From an uncultured Candidatus Saccharibacteria bacterium (GTDB taxonomy: Bacteria > Patescibacteriota > Saccharimonadia > Saccharimonadales > Saccharimonadaceae), in NCBI GenBank assembly GCA_947302355.1, contig CAMYUU010000004.1, positions 1 through 64,000 of the forward strand: a stretch of DNA of 64,000 nucleotides, given 5' to 3'. Every line of letters begins with the position of its first letter. The first letter of the stretch is position 1. Shown in pieces: positions 19,489-29,398 of this stretch. The notes under the pieces are model-generated. The model saw nothing but the letters and a program-made list of their open reading frames with translations. It did no database searches and had not been told where the DNA came from. Made by a program: the position numbers and the translations under genes.

Positions 19489-19758
19489 ATGGGAGCTGTC
19501 AATGTAATCCTGGTGTTTTTTTTCATGGTGTTAGCCTTGGCGTATGTTGGTTGGCTTGGCAAGATCGGGGTTCGTAAGGAGGCTATTGTCGTTGCTTCGG
19601 CGACGTGTGCATTCATCTTTTCTGTGATGTTGAAGATTGTGATGGATGATTTATGTGGCGATTGGCGGTATACTTGGATTACGCTTTTAGGCGTGTTCTG
19701 CGTCTTCTTCTGTGTGTTGCATTGCATTGGAAGTGGCCAGCAAGGAAAGGGGGCGTAG
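19489..19758 (+). CDS. Small membrane protein (3 predicted TM), unknown function
   Basis: Hydrophobic segments; SD gaaagggaag before ATG. Confidence 0.6.
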   Translation: MGAVNVILVFFFMVLALAYVGWLGKIGVRKEAIVVASATCAFIFSVMLKIVMDDLCGDWRYTWITLLGVFCVFFCVLHCIGSGQQGKGA

Positions 19759-19850
19759 TCACGGCATTCCGGTATACTAGAACGACATGAGTCGTATTAA
19801 TGGCATCCATTTATTTTCACTACTAGCAACCCATCTTTTTCAGAGAGGGG

Positions 19851-19877
19851 AGCCCTCGGGTAATACCGAGGGCTTTT
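19851..19877 (+). terminator. Rho-independent terminator
   Basis: AGCCCTCGG-gtaata-CCGAGGGCT followed by TTT. Confidence 0.8.
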
Positions 19878-19914
19878 GCTTGGTTAATGAAAATGGTTAT
19901 GGTATAATATAGGT

Positions 19915-20835
19915 ATGGATAATAATAAAATAATGATTGTAGGGACGGGCAATGTGGGGGCAAGTATAGCCTTTGCGCTTTTGAATCAACGTACAGCGGT
20001 AAATGAAATTGTGTTAACGGATATTGTTGCGCGTGATGCTGAGGGTGAGGCTATGGATTTAAGAGATGCTCTAGCAGTAGCTCCTAGTTATGTTAAAATA
20101 AGCAATGGTACCTATCAAGATGCGAGGGATTGTGATGTAGTAGTGATTGCGGCTGGCGCCAATCAGAAGCCAGGTGAAACCCGCATGCAACTTCTGCGCA
20201 AGAACGTAAATATTTTGCAGGGTATGATTGAACAGATTATGGCCAGTGGGTTTGATGGTATTTTTCTGGTAGTGACTAACCCTATGGATGTATTGACTTA
20301 TTATACGATGAAATTTTCTGGTTTGCCGGCTGAGCGCGTGATTGGCTCTGGCACGGTGCTGGATTCTGCGAGATTGAGACAGCGAATTGCGGGATACATG
20401 AATGTTAATCCGAAATCTGTGCATGCTTATCAAATTGGCGAGCACGGTGATTCGGAGCTTACTTTGTGGTCACTAGCGGATATGGGCGGTCAAAAAATAA
20501 CTGAGTTATTGCCAGAATCTACAAGGAATGATATTTCGGATTTTGTGAAGAAAGAGGCCTACGATATTATCGAGCGTAAAGGTGCGACTTATTATGGCAT
20601 CGCGACTTGCACTGCTCAGATTTTAAATTGTATTCTGAATGACGAAATGCGCGTACTCTCGGTGTCTTCTTTCGATGAGTTTTCTAATACTTCGTTCGGC
20701 TTTCCATCAGTAGTTGGGCGGGCTGGCATTATTCGCCGTCTTGATCTTAAGATTTCGGAAAAAGAGGGAATAGAGCTACAGAAGTCAATTAATGTTCTAA
20801 AAAAAGCTATAGAATCTGCTAAAATAAAGATATGA
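19915..20835 (+). CDS. ldh: L-lactate dehydrogenase (LDH/MDH superfamily)
   Basis: IVGTGNVGASIAFALLNQ; AAGANQKPGETRMQLLRKN (Gln at the LDH-type specificity position); GSGTVLDSARLRQRIA; QIGEHGDSE. Confidence 0.9.
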   Translation: MDNNKIMIVGTGNVGASIAFALLNQRTAVNEIVLTDIVARDAEGEAMDLRDALAVAPSYVKISNGTYQDARDCDVVVIAAGANQKPGETRMQLLRKNVNILQGMIEQIMASGFDGIFLVVTNPMDVLTYYTMKFSGLPAERVIGSGTVLDSARLRQRIAGYMNVNPKSVHAYQIGEHGDSELTLWSLADMGGQKITELLPESTRNDISDFVKKEAYDIIERKGATYYGIATCTAQILNCILNDEMRVLSVSSFDEFSNTSFGFPSVVGRAGIIRRLDLKISEKEGIELQKSINVLKKAIESAKIKI

Positions 20836-22724
20836 GAAAGAATCGTTTATTGATTTGTCGACTTATGTTTTTTGTTTGTTGTTCACTGTTTTTTGGATTA
20901 TTGGTCGACCAAACCGTATTTGCGGGCGTAAATGATTTTTATTTTAGTGATTTTACTGGTGATTATTATTTATCGAAAGACACTGAAGGCGTTTCGCATT
21001 TGAGAGTAGTTGAAAGTGTGACGGCTGAGTTCCCAAATTATAATCAAAATAAAGGTATTTGTCGCCAGATATCTTATACGAATAAAGATAAAACAAATGT
21101 TACTTTGCCGAATTTGAATCGTGGTAATTTGAAATTAACTCGGAATGGCTTAGCTGAGCCTATTTATAGTATTGAGAAAGTAGACAAGTATTACAATGTC
21201 TGCACTGGTACTGAGGAATATCTCCTAGGTAAACAAACATATGTTTTTGAATATGAATTTGAAAAGGTCATAACCGAGTATGATGATAATAAGCATGGTT
21301 ATCAGGAATTGTATTGGGATACGAATGGTAGCGGTTCAATGCAAAGATTTGATTCGGTCACGGCGAGGGTGCACTTTGGAGATGGGGTTGAGTCAGAATT
21401 CACTGGTGATAGTTGGTGTTATGTCGGAGCTTATGGGGTGAGCGGTCAAGATAGGTGTGAGATTTCAAAGATTGATGATGGGGTAGAGTTTCATGCCGAA
21501 GATTTGAGCGCGTATGAGAATTTAACATTTGATATTGAATTTGAAGCTGGAAGCTTCGTGGTGCCTGGACTGGAGGACGACTATACTTATTTCTGGCTTT
21601 TAATAATTTTGAATATTCTATGTATAATTAGTATCATTTTGACAATTAGAAAAACATTGAAGTTGCGCGCTAAGGCTAAGTATTATAAAAGAATCTTTGC
21701 TAAACCTGAATATCAACCAAGCAAAGATTATTCGTTGACCGAGATGGCAGAGGTGTATCTTGGTGAGAAAAAGAGCACAGAGGTGGCAATGTTGCTTGAA
21801 ATGATTGTGCAGCATAAAGTTGATTTAGTGAAATACGAAAAGAAAAAGTGGGGCTTAACCGTCAAGGAAGCGGTGCAAGGTGAATATGAGGACTTGTTGA
21901 CAATTTTAAATAATGGAACTAAGCCCGAGGTGGGTAAAACCATAAAGATAGAAAGTCACTCGGCGACAACAAAGCTAATTGATTTAAGGCACAGCATGGA
22001 AAAGAAAGTTCTGAGTGATATAAAGAGGGATGGTCTAGTGGAAGAGGACTATAAGACTGGGAGCAGTAAAAAACGTGGTTTGCTAAATACGTTTATGATG
22101 ACGATGACATTAATTCCATTTATTTTGATGGCTTTACTGTTTGTCGTAGCAATACTGAGTGGGTGGTTGGGGCTAGATGTTCCATATGGAAAGCGAATGA
22201 TTATCGATGAAGAGGATTTTTTTATAAGTGCTTTGATGGTGATTGTGCCGACAGTAATGATTTGCGTTTTCTGCACAGACAGAGTTGCGCAATATAAGGG
22301 TTTTACTGAAAAAGGACTAAAAGCTTCCAAATACATGGAAGGTCTGAAGCTATATATCGGAATGGCAGAGGCTGACCGAATGAAGATACTACAAAGCGTG
22401 GAGGGCGCAGATGTTTCTGCTGATGGGATCGTAAAATTGTATGAGAAACTTTTGCCATATGCGGCGATATTTGGTTTGGAGAAGAGTTGGATGGATGAGA
22501 TGAAGGAATACTGTAAAGTCGAAGAGATTGAGGAGCCGGATTATTTAATGTCTGGTATTACGGCGATGGAACTTTCGCGCGGATTGCATAATGCGGCTTC
22601 GTATGTGGCTACTTCTACTGCGATGAGTAGTTCTGGTGGTAGTTCATCTTCTGGCTTCTCTGGCGGTGGCGGGGGAGGATTTTCTGGCGGTGGCGGTGGC
22701 GGGGGAGGATTTTCTGGTCGTTGA
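20832..22724 (+). CDS. DUF2207-family membrane protein with Gly-rich C-terminus
   Basis: Signal peptide, N-terminal beta region, two TM segments, C-terminal SSSGFSGGGGGGFSGGGGGGGGFSGR. Confidence 0.75.
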   Translation: MRKNRLLICRLMFFVCCSLFFGLLVDQTVFAGVNDFYFSDFTGDYYLSKDTEGVSHLRVVESVTAEFPNYNQNKGICRQISYTNKDKTNVTLPNLNRGNLKLTRNGLAEPIYSIEKVDKYYNVCTGTEEYLLGKQTYVFEYEFEKVITEYDDNKHGYQELYWDTNGSGSMQRFDSVTARVHFGDGVESEFTGDSWCYVGAYGVSGQDRCEISKIDDGVEFHAEDLSAYENLTFDIEFEAGSFVVPGLEDDYTYFWLLIILNILCIISIILTIRKTLKLRAKAKYYKRIFAKPEYQPSKDYSLTEMAEVYLGEKKSTEVAMLLEMIVQHKVDLVKYEKKKWGLTVKEAVQGEYEDLLTILNNGTKPEVGKTIKIESHSATTKLIDLRHSMEKKVLSDIKRDGLVEEDYKTGSSKKRGLLNTFMMTMTLIPFILMALLFVVAILSGWLGLDVPYGKRMIIDEEDFFISALMVIVPTVMICVFCTDRVAQYKGFTEKGLKASKYMEGLKLYIGMAEADRMKILQSVEGADVSADGIVKLYEKLLPYAAIFGLEKSWMDEMKEYCKVEEIEEPDYLMSGITAMELSRGLHNAASYVATSTAMSSSGGSSSSGFSGGGGGGFSGGGGGGGGFSGR

Positions 22725-22822
22725 TTACATTTTGATTAATCATACTGGTATTGGTTTTTGAATAATTGTGTTATAATAAAGCCATAAGCATGATTACAAA
22801 TTTTAATTTTGAGGAATAAAGA

Positions 22823-23965
22823 ATGGATCCAACAAATAACAACCCAACAATTACACCAGCTTCTTCGCCGGAGCCACAGCTTGGTGGTACAGATCAATCA
22901 AATCCTGTGGCATCGCCTACTTCTGGTCCTACTTTGGAGCCTTTAGCTATACAACCATCAGCGCAGAGTCCTCTTGCTGCGACAGATCAAGCTCAGCCAG
23001 CAATGACATCTCGGATTCAGACGCCTGCATCTAATCCGACTGCGAGTGGGGTGCCGCAAGCGGCTCCATCTCCTGCGTCAATAGCTTCAGTGCCACCAGT
23101 GGCGCCTGCTGGTCCCACAATCGCTGCTCCAGTGAACCCCATTATTAACCCGGGTGTTTCTTCGGCACAGAATGGGGTTGGTGCGACAGATGCAATCTTG
23201 CGGCCTGATCCTATTCCTGAACCAGATCCCGTAGAAGAAGAACTAAAGGCTCCAATGCGAGCAGCTGCGCCTGTGCCAGGTTCGATTGGTTCGGCGGTTT
23301 CTGGACCTACTGGTGATTTAGCTTCTTCCGATGGCCAAACTCCTAGTGTTTCTTTTAATGACCCAGCTACACAACCAATTGCCTCAAGTAGTGATCAATT
23401 ACAGCAGTCTGGCGCTCCGAAAAAGACGGATCGTAAGACTTTGATTGCTTTAATTATTGTGGCGGCTATGGTTGTGATTGTTTTGGGGTTTGTGCTAGTT
23501 ATGCAATTCATTACTCCATCGCCTTCTAGTCCTAGTACGTCTGGTACAACTAATAACTCTAATACGGCTAACAATACGATTTCCGAACCCGAGCAGAAAA
23601 ATATCGATAATGGTAATACGTCGAGTGCTGTGATTTCTAAGATGAGTTGTACTCGTGCCATGACTAGCGCGGAGCTAGAGGACTTCGAAGATGCTGCTTC
23701 TGGTAATGTCAATGTTAGTGCTAAATTTTCGGACGATAAACTCTCTTCAATAACCTTAGTCAAAATGGTAACATACAATAATGAAGATGCTGTCGATAAT
23801 GAGCCGGTCGAAGAGGTGCTAGAAAACGCTAGTAGTGATGACATTTCGGTTGCTACTGCGCCTACTTATTATTTATCCGTTAGTGATGATGGAACTATCG
23901 ATTTGACTAAAACTGGTATCCAAAAGAATTACGAGCTTCTTGACTTCACCTGCGAAGTATTGTAG
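22823..23965 (+). CDS. Pro/Ala/Ser-rich single-TM protein, unknown function
   Basis: Low-complexity N-terminus, TM at LIALIIVAAMVVIVLGFVLVMQFI, extracytoplasmic C-terminus. Confidence 0.6.
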   Translation: MDPTNNNPTITPASSPEPQLGGTDQSNPVASPTSGPTLEPLAIQPSAQSPLAATDQAQPAMTSRIQTPASNPTASGVPQAAPSPASIASVPPVAPAGPTIAAPVNPIINPGVSSAQNGVGATDAILRPDPIPEPDPVEEELKAPMRAAAPVPGSIGSAVSGPTGDLASSDGQTPSVSFNDPATQPIASSSDQLQQSGAPKKTDRKTLIALIIVAAMVVIVLGFVLVMQFITPSPSSPSTSGTTNNSNTANNTISEPEQKNIDNGNTSSAVISKMSCTRAMTSAELEDFEDAASGNVNVSAKFSDDKLSSITLVKMVTYNNEDAVDNEPVEEVLENASSDDISVATAPTYYLSVSDDGTIDLTKTGIQKNYELLDFTCEVL

Positions 23966-23974
23966 AATTTTTTT

Positions 23975-25390
23975 ATGACAAAGAGATATATTACAACGGC
24001 GATTCCTTATGTGAATGGTTTGCCGCATATTGGTCATGCGGTTGACTATTGTTTGGCTGATGTTTGCGCGCGCTATTACAAGTTGCTAGGTGATGAGGTG
24101 AAATTTCAGGCTGGTACCGATGAACATGGTGGCAAAATTTTTCAAAAAGCGAAAGAGCTTAATATACCAGTACAAGAATATGTAGATAGGAATTCGCAGA
24201 AGTTTCGTGATTTTATTGCGGCGCTCGGCGCTCGGTACACTGATTTTATTCGAACCTCCGACCCAGAGCACGAGAAACGTGTCCAGGAGATTTGGCTTAA
24301 ACTGTTTAACCATATTTACAAGGAGAAATATTCTGGGTGGTATTGTACGGGTTGTGAAAGATATGTTACGCAAAAAGAATACGACGAAAATCATGGAGTA
24401 TGTCCGGATCATCAGAAAGCTTACGAGAAATTAGAAGAGGAAAACTATTATTTTCGAATAGCTGATTTTAAAGAGCAGATTCGTCAGGCGATTAAAAGTG
24501 ATGAAATGTTGATCTTGCCAGAGTTTAGAAAAAAAGAGGTTTTGAGATTATTAGAAGAATCTCCTGATGTCTCTATTTCTCGTCCAAAGAGTCAGCTAAC
24601 TTGGGGGATAACTGTCCCTAATGATGAATCTCAAACTATGTATGTATGGCTCGATGCTTTGTCTAATTACATTACAGTCCTTGGATATCCAGATCAAAAT
24701 ATTGAGGATTGGTGGCCAGCTTCGGCTCAATTTGTAGGTAAGGATATTTTGAGATTTCATGCGATTATTTGGCCAGCAATGTTGATTGGGTTGGGTCTGC
24801 CTTTGCCACGAGTGATTGTGTCGCATGGATTTGTTTTGGCAAATGGACAGAAGATGTCGAAATCGATTGGTAATGTAGTAGATCCAGTTGAGGTTTTGGA
24901 TCGCTATGGAGTAGACGCTTTTAGGTATTATTTCTTGCGTCATGTTGATACTTTTGCTGATTCTGATTTTACATGGGATAAATTTATTAGTGCATATAAT
25001 AATGAGCTAGCTAATGATTATGGAAATTTGGTTCAGCGTTTGGCTACTTTGGCGATAAAGAATCAGATCGAGCCTGAAGAGAAACCACACAAACTAGATG
25101 ATTGTTATAGGGGATTGATGTCAGAGTTTAAATATTCAGAAGCTTTTGAATATGTATGGGGAAAGATTCAGGCATTGAACAAGAGAATTGATGATGAAAA
25201 ACCTTGGATGTTGGCAAAGAGTGGTGAGACGTTGAAGTTAAAAGAATGTTTAAATAGCTTGATTTCCGATTTATTAGATTGCAATTATTTATTAGGGCCG
25301 TTTTTACCAAACGCAACTAGTCGAGTAGATAAGATTTTTGACAAAACAATTATTTTACCAGACCGGCCACTGTTTCCTAAAGATAAGTAA
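23975..25390 (+). CDS. metG: Methionyl-tRNA synthetase
   Basis: TTAIPYVNGLPHIGHAVDYCLADV; YCTGCERYVTQKEY; HGFVLANGQKMSKSIGNVVDP (KMSKS). Confidence 0.97.
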   Translation: MTKRYITTAIPYVNGLPHIGHAVDYCLADVCARYYKLLGDEVKFQAGTDEHGGKIFQKAKELNIPVQEYVDRNSQKFRDFIAALGARYTDFIRTSDPEHEKRVQEIWLKLFNHIYKEKYSGWYCTGCERYVTQKEYDENHGVCPDHQKAYEKLEEENYYFRIADFKEQIRQAIKSDEMLILPEFRKKEVLRLLEESPDVSISRPKSQLTWGITVPNDESQTMYVWLDALSNYITVLGYPDQNIEDWWPASAQFVGKDILRFHAIIWPAMLIGLGLPLPRVIVSHGFVLANGQKMSKSIGNVVDPVEVLDRYGVDAFRYYFLRHVDTFADSDFTWDKFISAYNNELANDYGNLVQRLATLAIKNQIEPEEKPHKLDDCYRGLMSEFKYSEAFEYVWGKIQALNKRIDDEKPWMLAKSGETLKLKECLNSLISDLLDCNYLLGPFLPNATSRVDKIFDKTIILPDRPLFPKDK

Positions 25391-25420
25391 AAAAATCACC
25401 CTTCAAAAGGGTGATTTTTT
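25389..25420. terminator. Bidirectional terminator between metG and the MIP-family gene
   Basis: AAAAAATCACCCTT-caa-AAGGGTGATTTTTT. Confidence 0.85.
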
Positions 25421-25433
25421 AGTACTTATATTC

Positions 25434-26351
25434 TTATTCTTCGCATGCGATTTTGTTGGTAAAATCAGCTAGATAGAAGCCAATTACGCCGCCAATCATC
25501 GGTAATAATGCATAGGCTGAAAGTGCTTGGCAGATGCCTCCTAAGATTTCACCGAAGTTTTCGCCAGCGGTAGGGAAGATTTTCATCATCAAGGCTACGG
25601 CTGGGTTGAATATGAAGTTATTGTTTGCGCCAAGGAAAGCGGCCGAAATGACATATCCTACAACTACGGCTAGACAAATACCACCTGCTACGGTTGCCGC
25701 GAAGGTAAATACGCTGCGCTTATAGGCTAATGCACGTGCAAAGAAGAATGCGATGATTGCTGCACCAAGCAATTCAAGCAGTGCGATTGTCCAGAAACCA
25801 CCTTCGGCAATTTCGGTCATTGCAGGTATATCATAGGCGGATTCGCCACCCGCAAGATGGAACCCGTTGAAGATTAGCCAGCCAATCCACGCGCCGACGA
25901 CTTCTGCAATAACATACATCACGCCGCGGATGACTGAAATTCTGCGGCTAGCCATCATACCTACGGCGATTAATGGATTCAGGCAGGCGCCAGAAAAGGC
26001 GTAAACCGCAATCAAGAGAGCAATTATTGCAAAAATGTAGGTTGCAATATTTGCTATACCCATTAGTGAAATTGATAAAAGCAATAGTGCAAGTAGCATA
26101 GTGCCCAGAACTTCACCTAGTAAAGAACCATAGAATTTGCGTGTTTTGAAAATAGTAAGAATGCTTTCTTTTTCTTCGTATTTTGGCGCGAAGAAATCCT
26201 TCCAGCAGCTCTTCTTGGTGGTTGATTTTTTTTCTGATAAGTTGGTTTTTTTGGCCTCGAGATCTGTCTTTTTCGCAGTTTTCGTGGCGGATTTGGGTTT
26301 GGTCGAAGAAGCATTTGTCTTCTTCGGTGTCTTTGACTTTTTAGTCGCCAT
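25434..26351 (-). CDS. MIP/aquaporin-family channel with Lys-rich N-terminal extension
   Basis: Six TM segments; SGACLNPLIAVG and NFIFNPAVALMMKIFP half-helices. Confidence 0.8.
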   Translation of the reverse strand: MATKKSKTPKKTNASSTKPKSATKTAKKTDLEAKKTNLSEKKSTTKKSCWKDFFAPKYEEKESILTIFKTRKFYGSLLGEVLGTMLLALLLLSISLMGIANIATYIFAIIALLIAVYAFSGACLNPLIAVGMMASRRISVIRGVMYVIAEVVGAWIGWLIFNGFHLAGGESAYDIPAMTEIAEGGFWTIALLELLGAAIIAFFFARALAYKRSVFTFAATVAGGICLAVVVGYVISAAFLGANNNFIFNPAVALMMKIFPTAGENFGEILGGICQALSAYALLPMIGGVIGFYLADFTNKIACEE

Positions 26352-26443
26352 TATTGACCTCCTTAAATAATATTTGCTTTATTATATCACATAATTTATA
26401 TGTTATAATGAAAAAGTTATATTAATTTTATTTAGGGAAAAAT

Positions 26444-26677
26444 ATGGGCGTAATAGTAAATAAAGAGAATAATAAAAATGATGAATTGTCGCGACGGATT
26501 GATGCTGATTTGCGGGAGAAACTCAGTGGAAACTCGGAGGTTGTTGGCGATGATCCTGATCTAGCGGAAGATGTAGAGTATTTAAAAGATTTGAAAAAAA
26601 CTGGCAGATTTGCTTGGGTATGGGCGGTATTAATAGTGCTAGCTACAATTTCTTTGATTTTTATTTTTCGTTTTTAA
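26444..26677 (+). CDS. Small single-TM protein, unknown function
   Basis: Soluble N-terminus, C-terminal TM VWAVLIVLATISLIFIFRF; own TGTTATAAT and aggg SD. Confidence 0.55.
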   Translation: MGVIVNKENNKNDELSRRIDADLREKLSGNSEVVGDDPDLAEDVEYLKDLKKTGRFAWVWAVLIVLATISLIFIFRF

Positions 26678-26710
26678 AAAAGTATAAGTGTTATAATATG
26701 AAGTAACATT

Positions 26711-29341
26711 ATGGTAGAAAAGTATGACCCTATAAAAAAAGCTGAAAAAGATAGCATAACTCCGGATTTTTTGAATAGAAAGTCGAGTGGCAAGGATAAA
26801 CGTGAAAATGCTGCGAGTGCTTTGGCGGGAGCTGAAAATGCGGCAGAAAAGTCTTCCGCATTTGGTGGCAAGCCATCTAACAAGAAAGCTTCTGGTGGGT
26901 TGTATATTGGTGGTGGGTTGTCTGGACGATTTGGCAAAAAATCGAAAGGCAAATTGCAGGTTAAGAAAGGGCCGGCTCTGGCGGTTGTGGCTGTAGTCGT
27001 GATTGTGATGTTTGTGATCGTTCCGAGTATTCCTTTTGTTGCTATAGGTACCATTGATTACAATTTACAGAAGAGCTTGGGTTTTTCGGGTACTATAGGA
27101 ATTGTGGAAAAAGCTGCATCTTATGTAGTTTCCGAAATGATGTCGAAGGGTAATTTTCCAAGTAAATTAGCGACAGACTTTGCTGATTCTGGTATTGTAG
27201 TTGGGCAAGTAACGGAATCTGGTGATTTTGTGCGTACAAATCAATATGTGGCGAATATAGATGATACTTTTGAAGTGGCTGCTACGGGCTTTGACTTTCA
27301 TAGATATGGTAGTGAGGGGGAACTGGCAGTGCTTTACAATGGGCGAGTGATTGCCGCGAATGAGTTTGCTGAGGTTTTGGAGTCAGATTCAGAAATGTAT
27401 TTAGATTATACTGAGGCCTTGAAAGCTGGTACGAAACTTATGTACGAAGATAAAGATGTTCAACATCTTTATGACGATGTGATTGAGGCTAATCGGGCCA
27501 GTTTTTACGATTGGACTAATAGCGGGGACAACGAAGAAGATGAAAAGAATTATTATGAAATAATTGATAAAATATTGGAGGATGACGTTTCGGCAACTAT
27601 TGCTGGTTGTGATGATAATAGCGATGATGGTTGCAATGTGGTTGATTTTGATTCTGATCACACTGATAGTATTCTGGATGATGTAAAAAGTGCGACTAAT
27701 GACACGAAGAAATCAGCGCAGCTTCTAAATATGGCCATTTCTTCTACTGAGCCCAAAAAAGCTGCAAAGGCATTTCTGGCGATTGAGGAGCCAATCCAAC
27801 GAGCCAGGATAAATGGAGACGGCCCAATTAATCCAGTAATGAATTCCTTGAATAGAAAAGTCGAGATAAGCTATACAGATGTAAATACTAATGAAGAAGT
27901 AACCGAAAACAAATCTATTCTTGAAACTACTAATTTTGTAGCGGCTATTTCTGAGGGGCATTATTCCACGGAGGAGGCGAATAACTTTTCGCGAGACAGG
28001 GTTTTAGTTGCTACCGATACGCAATCTTACGATGGAATGGGAGACGTAATCAGTGATTCGACATTAGATGATAAGGCTAAGTCTTCGCCGAGTTCCGTTT
28101 TGAAAAAAGGTGGTGATGGCGCGAATGGAGATGTTGTTGATTTAGCTAAAAACAGCATAGGTAACGCGACGATGAAGCTTGATAACGAGAGGTTTACGAG
28201 CATAGTCGGGGCTAATATGGCCATAGCTGGTGGTTCTTATTTGTCAAATGCGATAAGTTCGGCTGCTCTAGGCGCAATGCCGTCTGACGCCGAATATGTT
28301 GCCAGATATCAGCAAGAGGTGGACGAGGTGTTGGCGCGAAAGGCAAATGCGGAACGCGCTACGCTTAGTCCGTTTGATATTTCTTCTCCTAATACTTTTT
28401 TAGGAAATATTGCAAACAAGGTTGCTAGTGCATATTTGAATCATTCATCTAGGAACGATTCTGGGTTTATTTCTGTTGTCGGTACCATGGCAGATTTGAC
28501 CAATAATTCTGCAGGAAACTTGCTTGGTAGTGCAACTGCGGATGGCAGCGATGGGCAGTTTACTACGATTGCGGGTGATTGCTCAACCGTGAAGCAAGCG
28601 GCCAATGTTGAAGGAGACTTATATTGTAATTCCCATAATACAATCACTACTAAGTATATTGATTATACTTGGGAACAGTGGAAGGATGCTCTTGGTGATA
28701 ATATAACCAATGACGGGAGGCCGGAATCTGATACGGATTTTGCTGAATATGTGACTTATGGTACTGATCGTGAGGCTACGGTGGGGGTAAAAAGCGCGAC
28801 AGTGTGTGAGGCTAAAAAAGAGAAAGATGGTGATGGTACAATAATTGAGCAATTTGTGGGATTGGTTAAGGTCTTACTTGGAGCGTATAAGGCGTGTGTC
28901 AATGTTGATGATGATATAGCGACTGGTGCAGCATATACTCTGAGTGAAAGCAACGGTAATGTAGCCGATATCGAATTGTATTCTGGTTATGTGCTTTATG
29001 ATAAGGTGTATGCACTAGTAAATGATTCTCAGAGCAAAGTATCTTTGTTTAGGGAGGAGTATTACAAAGAAAACCCTAAAGATGAATCTCCGGCGGGCAA
29101 GATTGCGCGGATGTCTGGCATGACGAAGGCGGAGGCCGAGGTAGCTTTAGGATACGCTTCATACTTGGCACGGATTAGAAATTACGATCCTTCGCAGAGA
29201 TTTGCATTTGGTGGGTCAACTTTGAAAATAGAACAACCTGAATTGTTAGTAGATGATACAAATATAAAGGAGACCCTGTACTGTTATTGGCAGGGTAAAA
29301 CAGAGTATTCGGATTTAAGAAATCGTAGCCAAATAGCCTAA
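26711..29341 (+). CDS. Large (876 aa) membrane-anchored protein, unknown function
   Basis: Gly-rich basic N-terminus, TM PALAVVAVVVIVMFVIVPSIPFVAIG, long Asp/Ser-rich extracytoplasmic-like region; no recognisable catalytic motif. Confidence 0.7.
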   Translation: MVEKYDPIKKAEKDSITPDFLNRKSSGKDKRENAASALAGAENAAEKSSAFGGKPSNKKASGGLYIGGGLSGRFGKKSKGKLQVKKGPALAVVAVVVIVMFVIVPSIPFVAIGTIDYNLQKSLGFSGTIGIVEKAASYVVSEMMSKGNFPSKLATDFADSGIVVGQVTESGDFVRTNQYVANIDDTFEVAATGFDFHRYGSEGELAVLYNGRVIAANEFAEVLESDSEMYLDYTEALKAGTKLMYEDKDVQHLYDDVIEANRASFYDWTNSGDNEEDEKNYYEIIDKILEDDVSATIAGCDDNSDDGCNVVDFDSDHTDSILDDVKSATNDTKKSAQLLNMAISSTEPKKAAKAFLAIEEPIQRARINGDGPINPVMNSLNRKVEISYTDVNTNEEVTENKSILETTNFVAAISEGHYSTEEANNFSRDRVLVATDTQSYDGMGDVISDSTLDDKAKSSPSSVLKKGGDGANGDVVDLAKNSIGNATMKLDNERFTSIVGANMAIAGGSYLSNAISSAALGAMPSDAEYVARYQQEVDEVLARKANAERATLSPFDISSPNTFLGNIANKVASAYLNHSSRNDSGFISVVGTMADLTNNSAGNLLGSATADGSDGQFTTIAGDCSTVKQAANVEGDLYCNSHNTITTKYIDYTWEQWKDALGDNITNDGRPESDTDFAEYVTYGTDREATVGVKSATVCEAKKEKDGDGTIIEQFVGLVKVLLGAYKACVNVDDDIATGAAYTLSESNGNVADIELYSGYVLYDKVYALVNDSQSKVSLFREEYYKENPKDESPAGKIARMSGMTKAEAEVALGYASYLARIRNYDPSQRFAFGGSTLKIEQPELLVDDTNIKETLYCYWQGKTEYSDLRNRSQIA

Positions 29342-29398
29342 TATTCATATTATATCACACTTTGATAAAATTGTCAATTGGGGGTATAATGGGCTGAT

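Noticed and set aside
22630-22724. Possible tandem DNA repeat or CRISPR-like array
   Set aside because: Simple Gly-codon low complexity encoding GFSGGGGGG at the DUF2207 C-terminus; no spacer structure.
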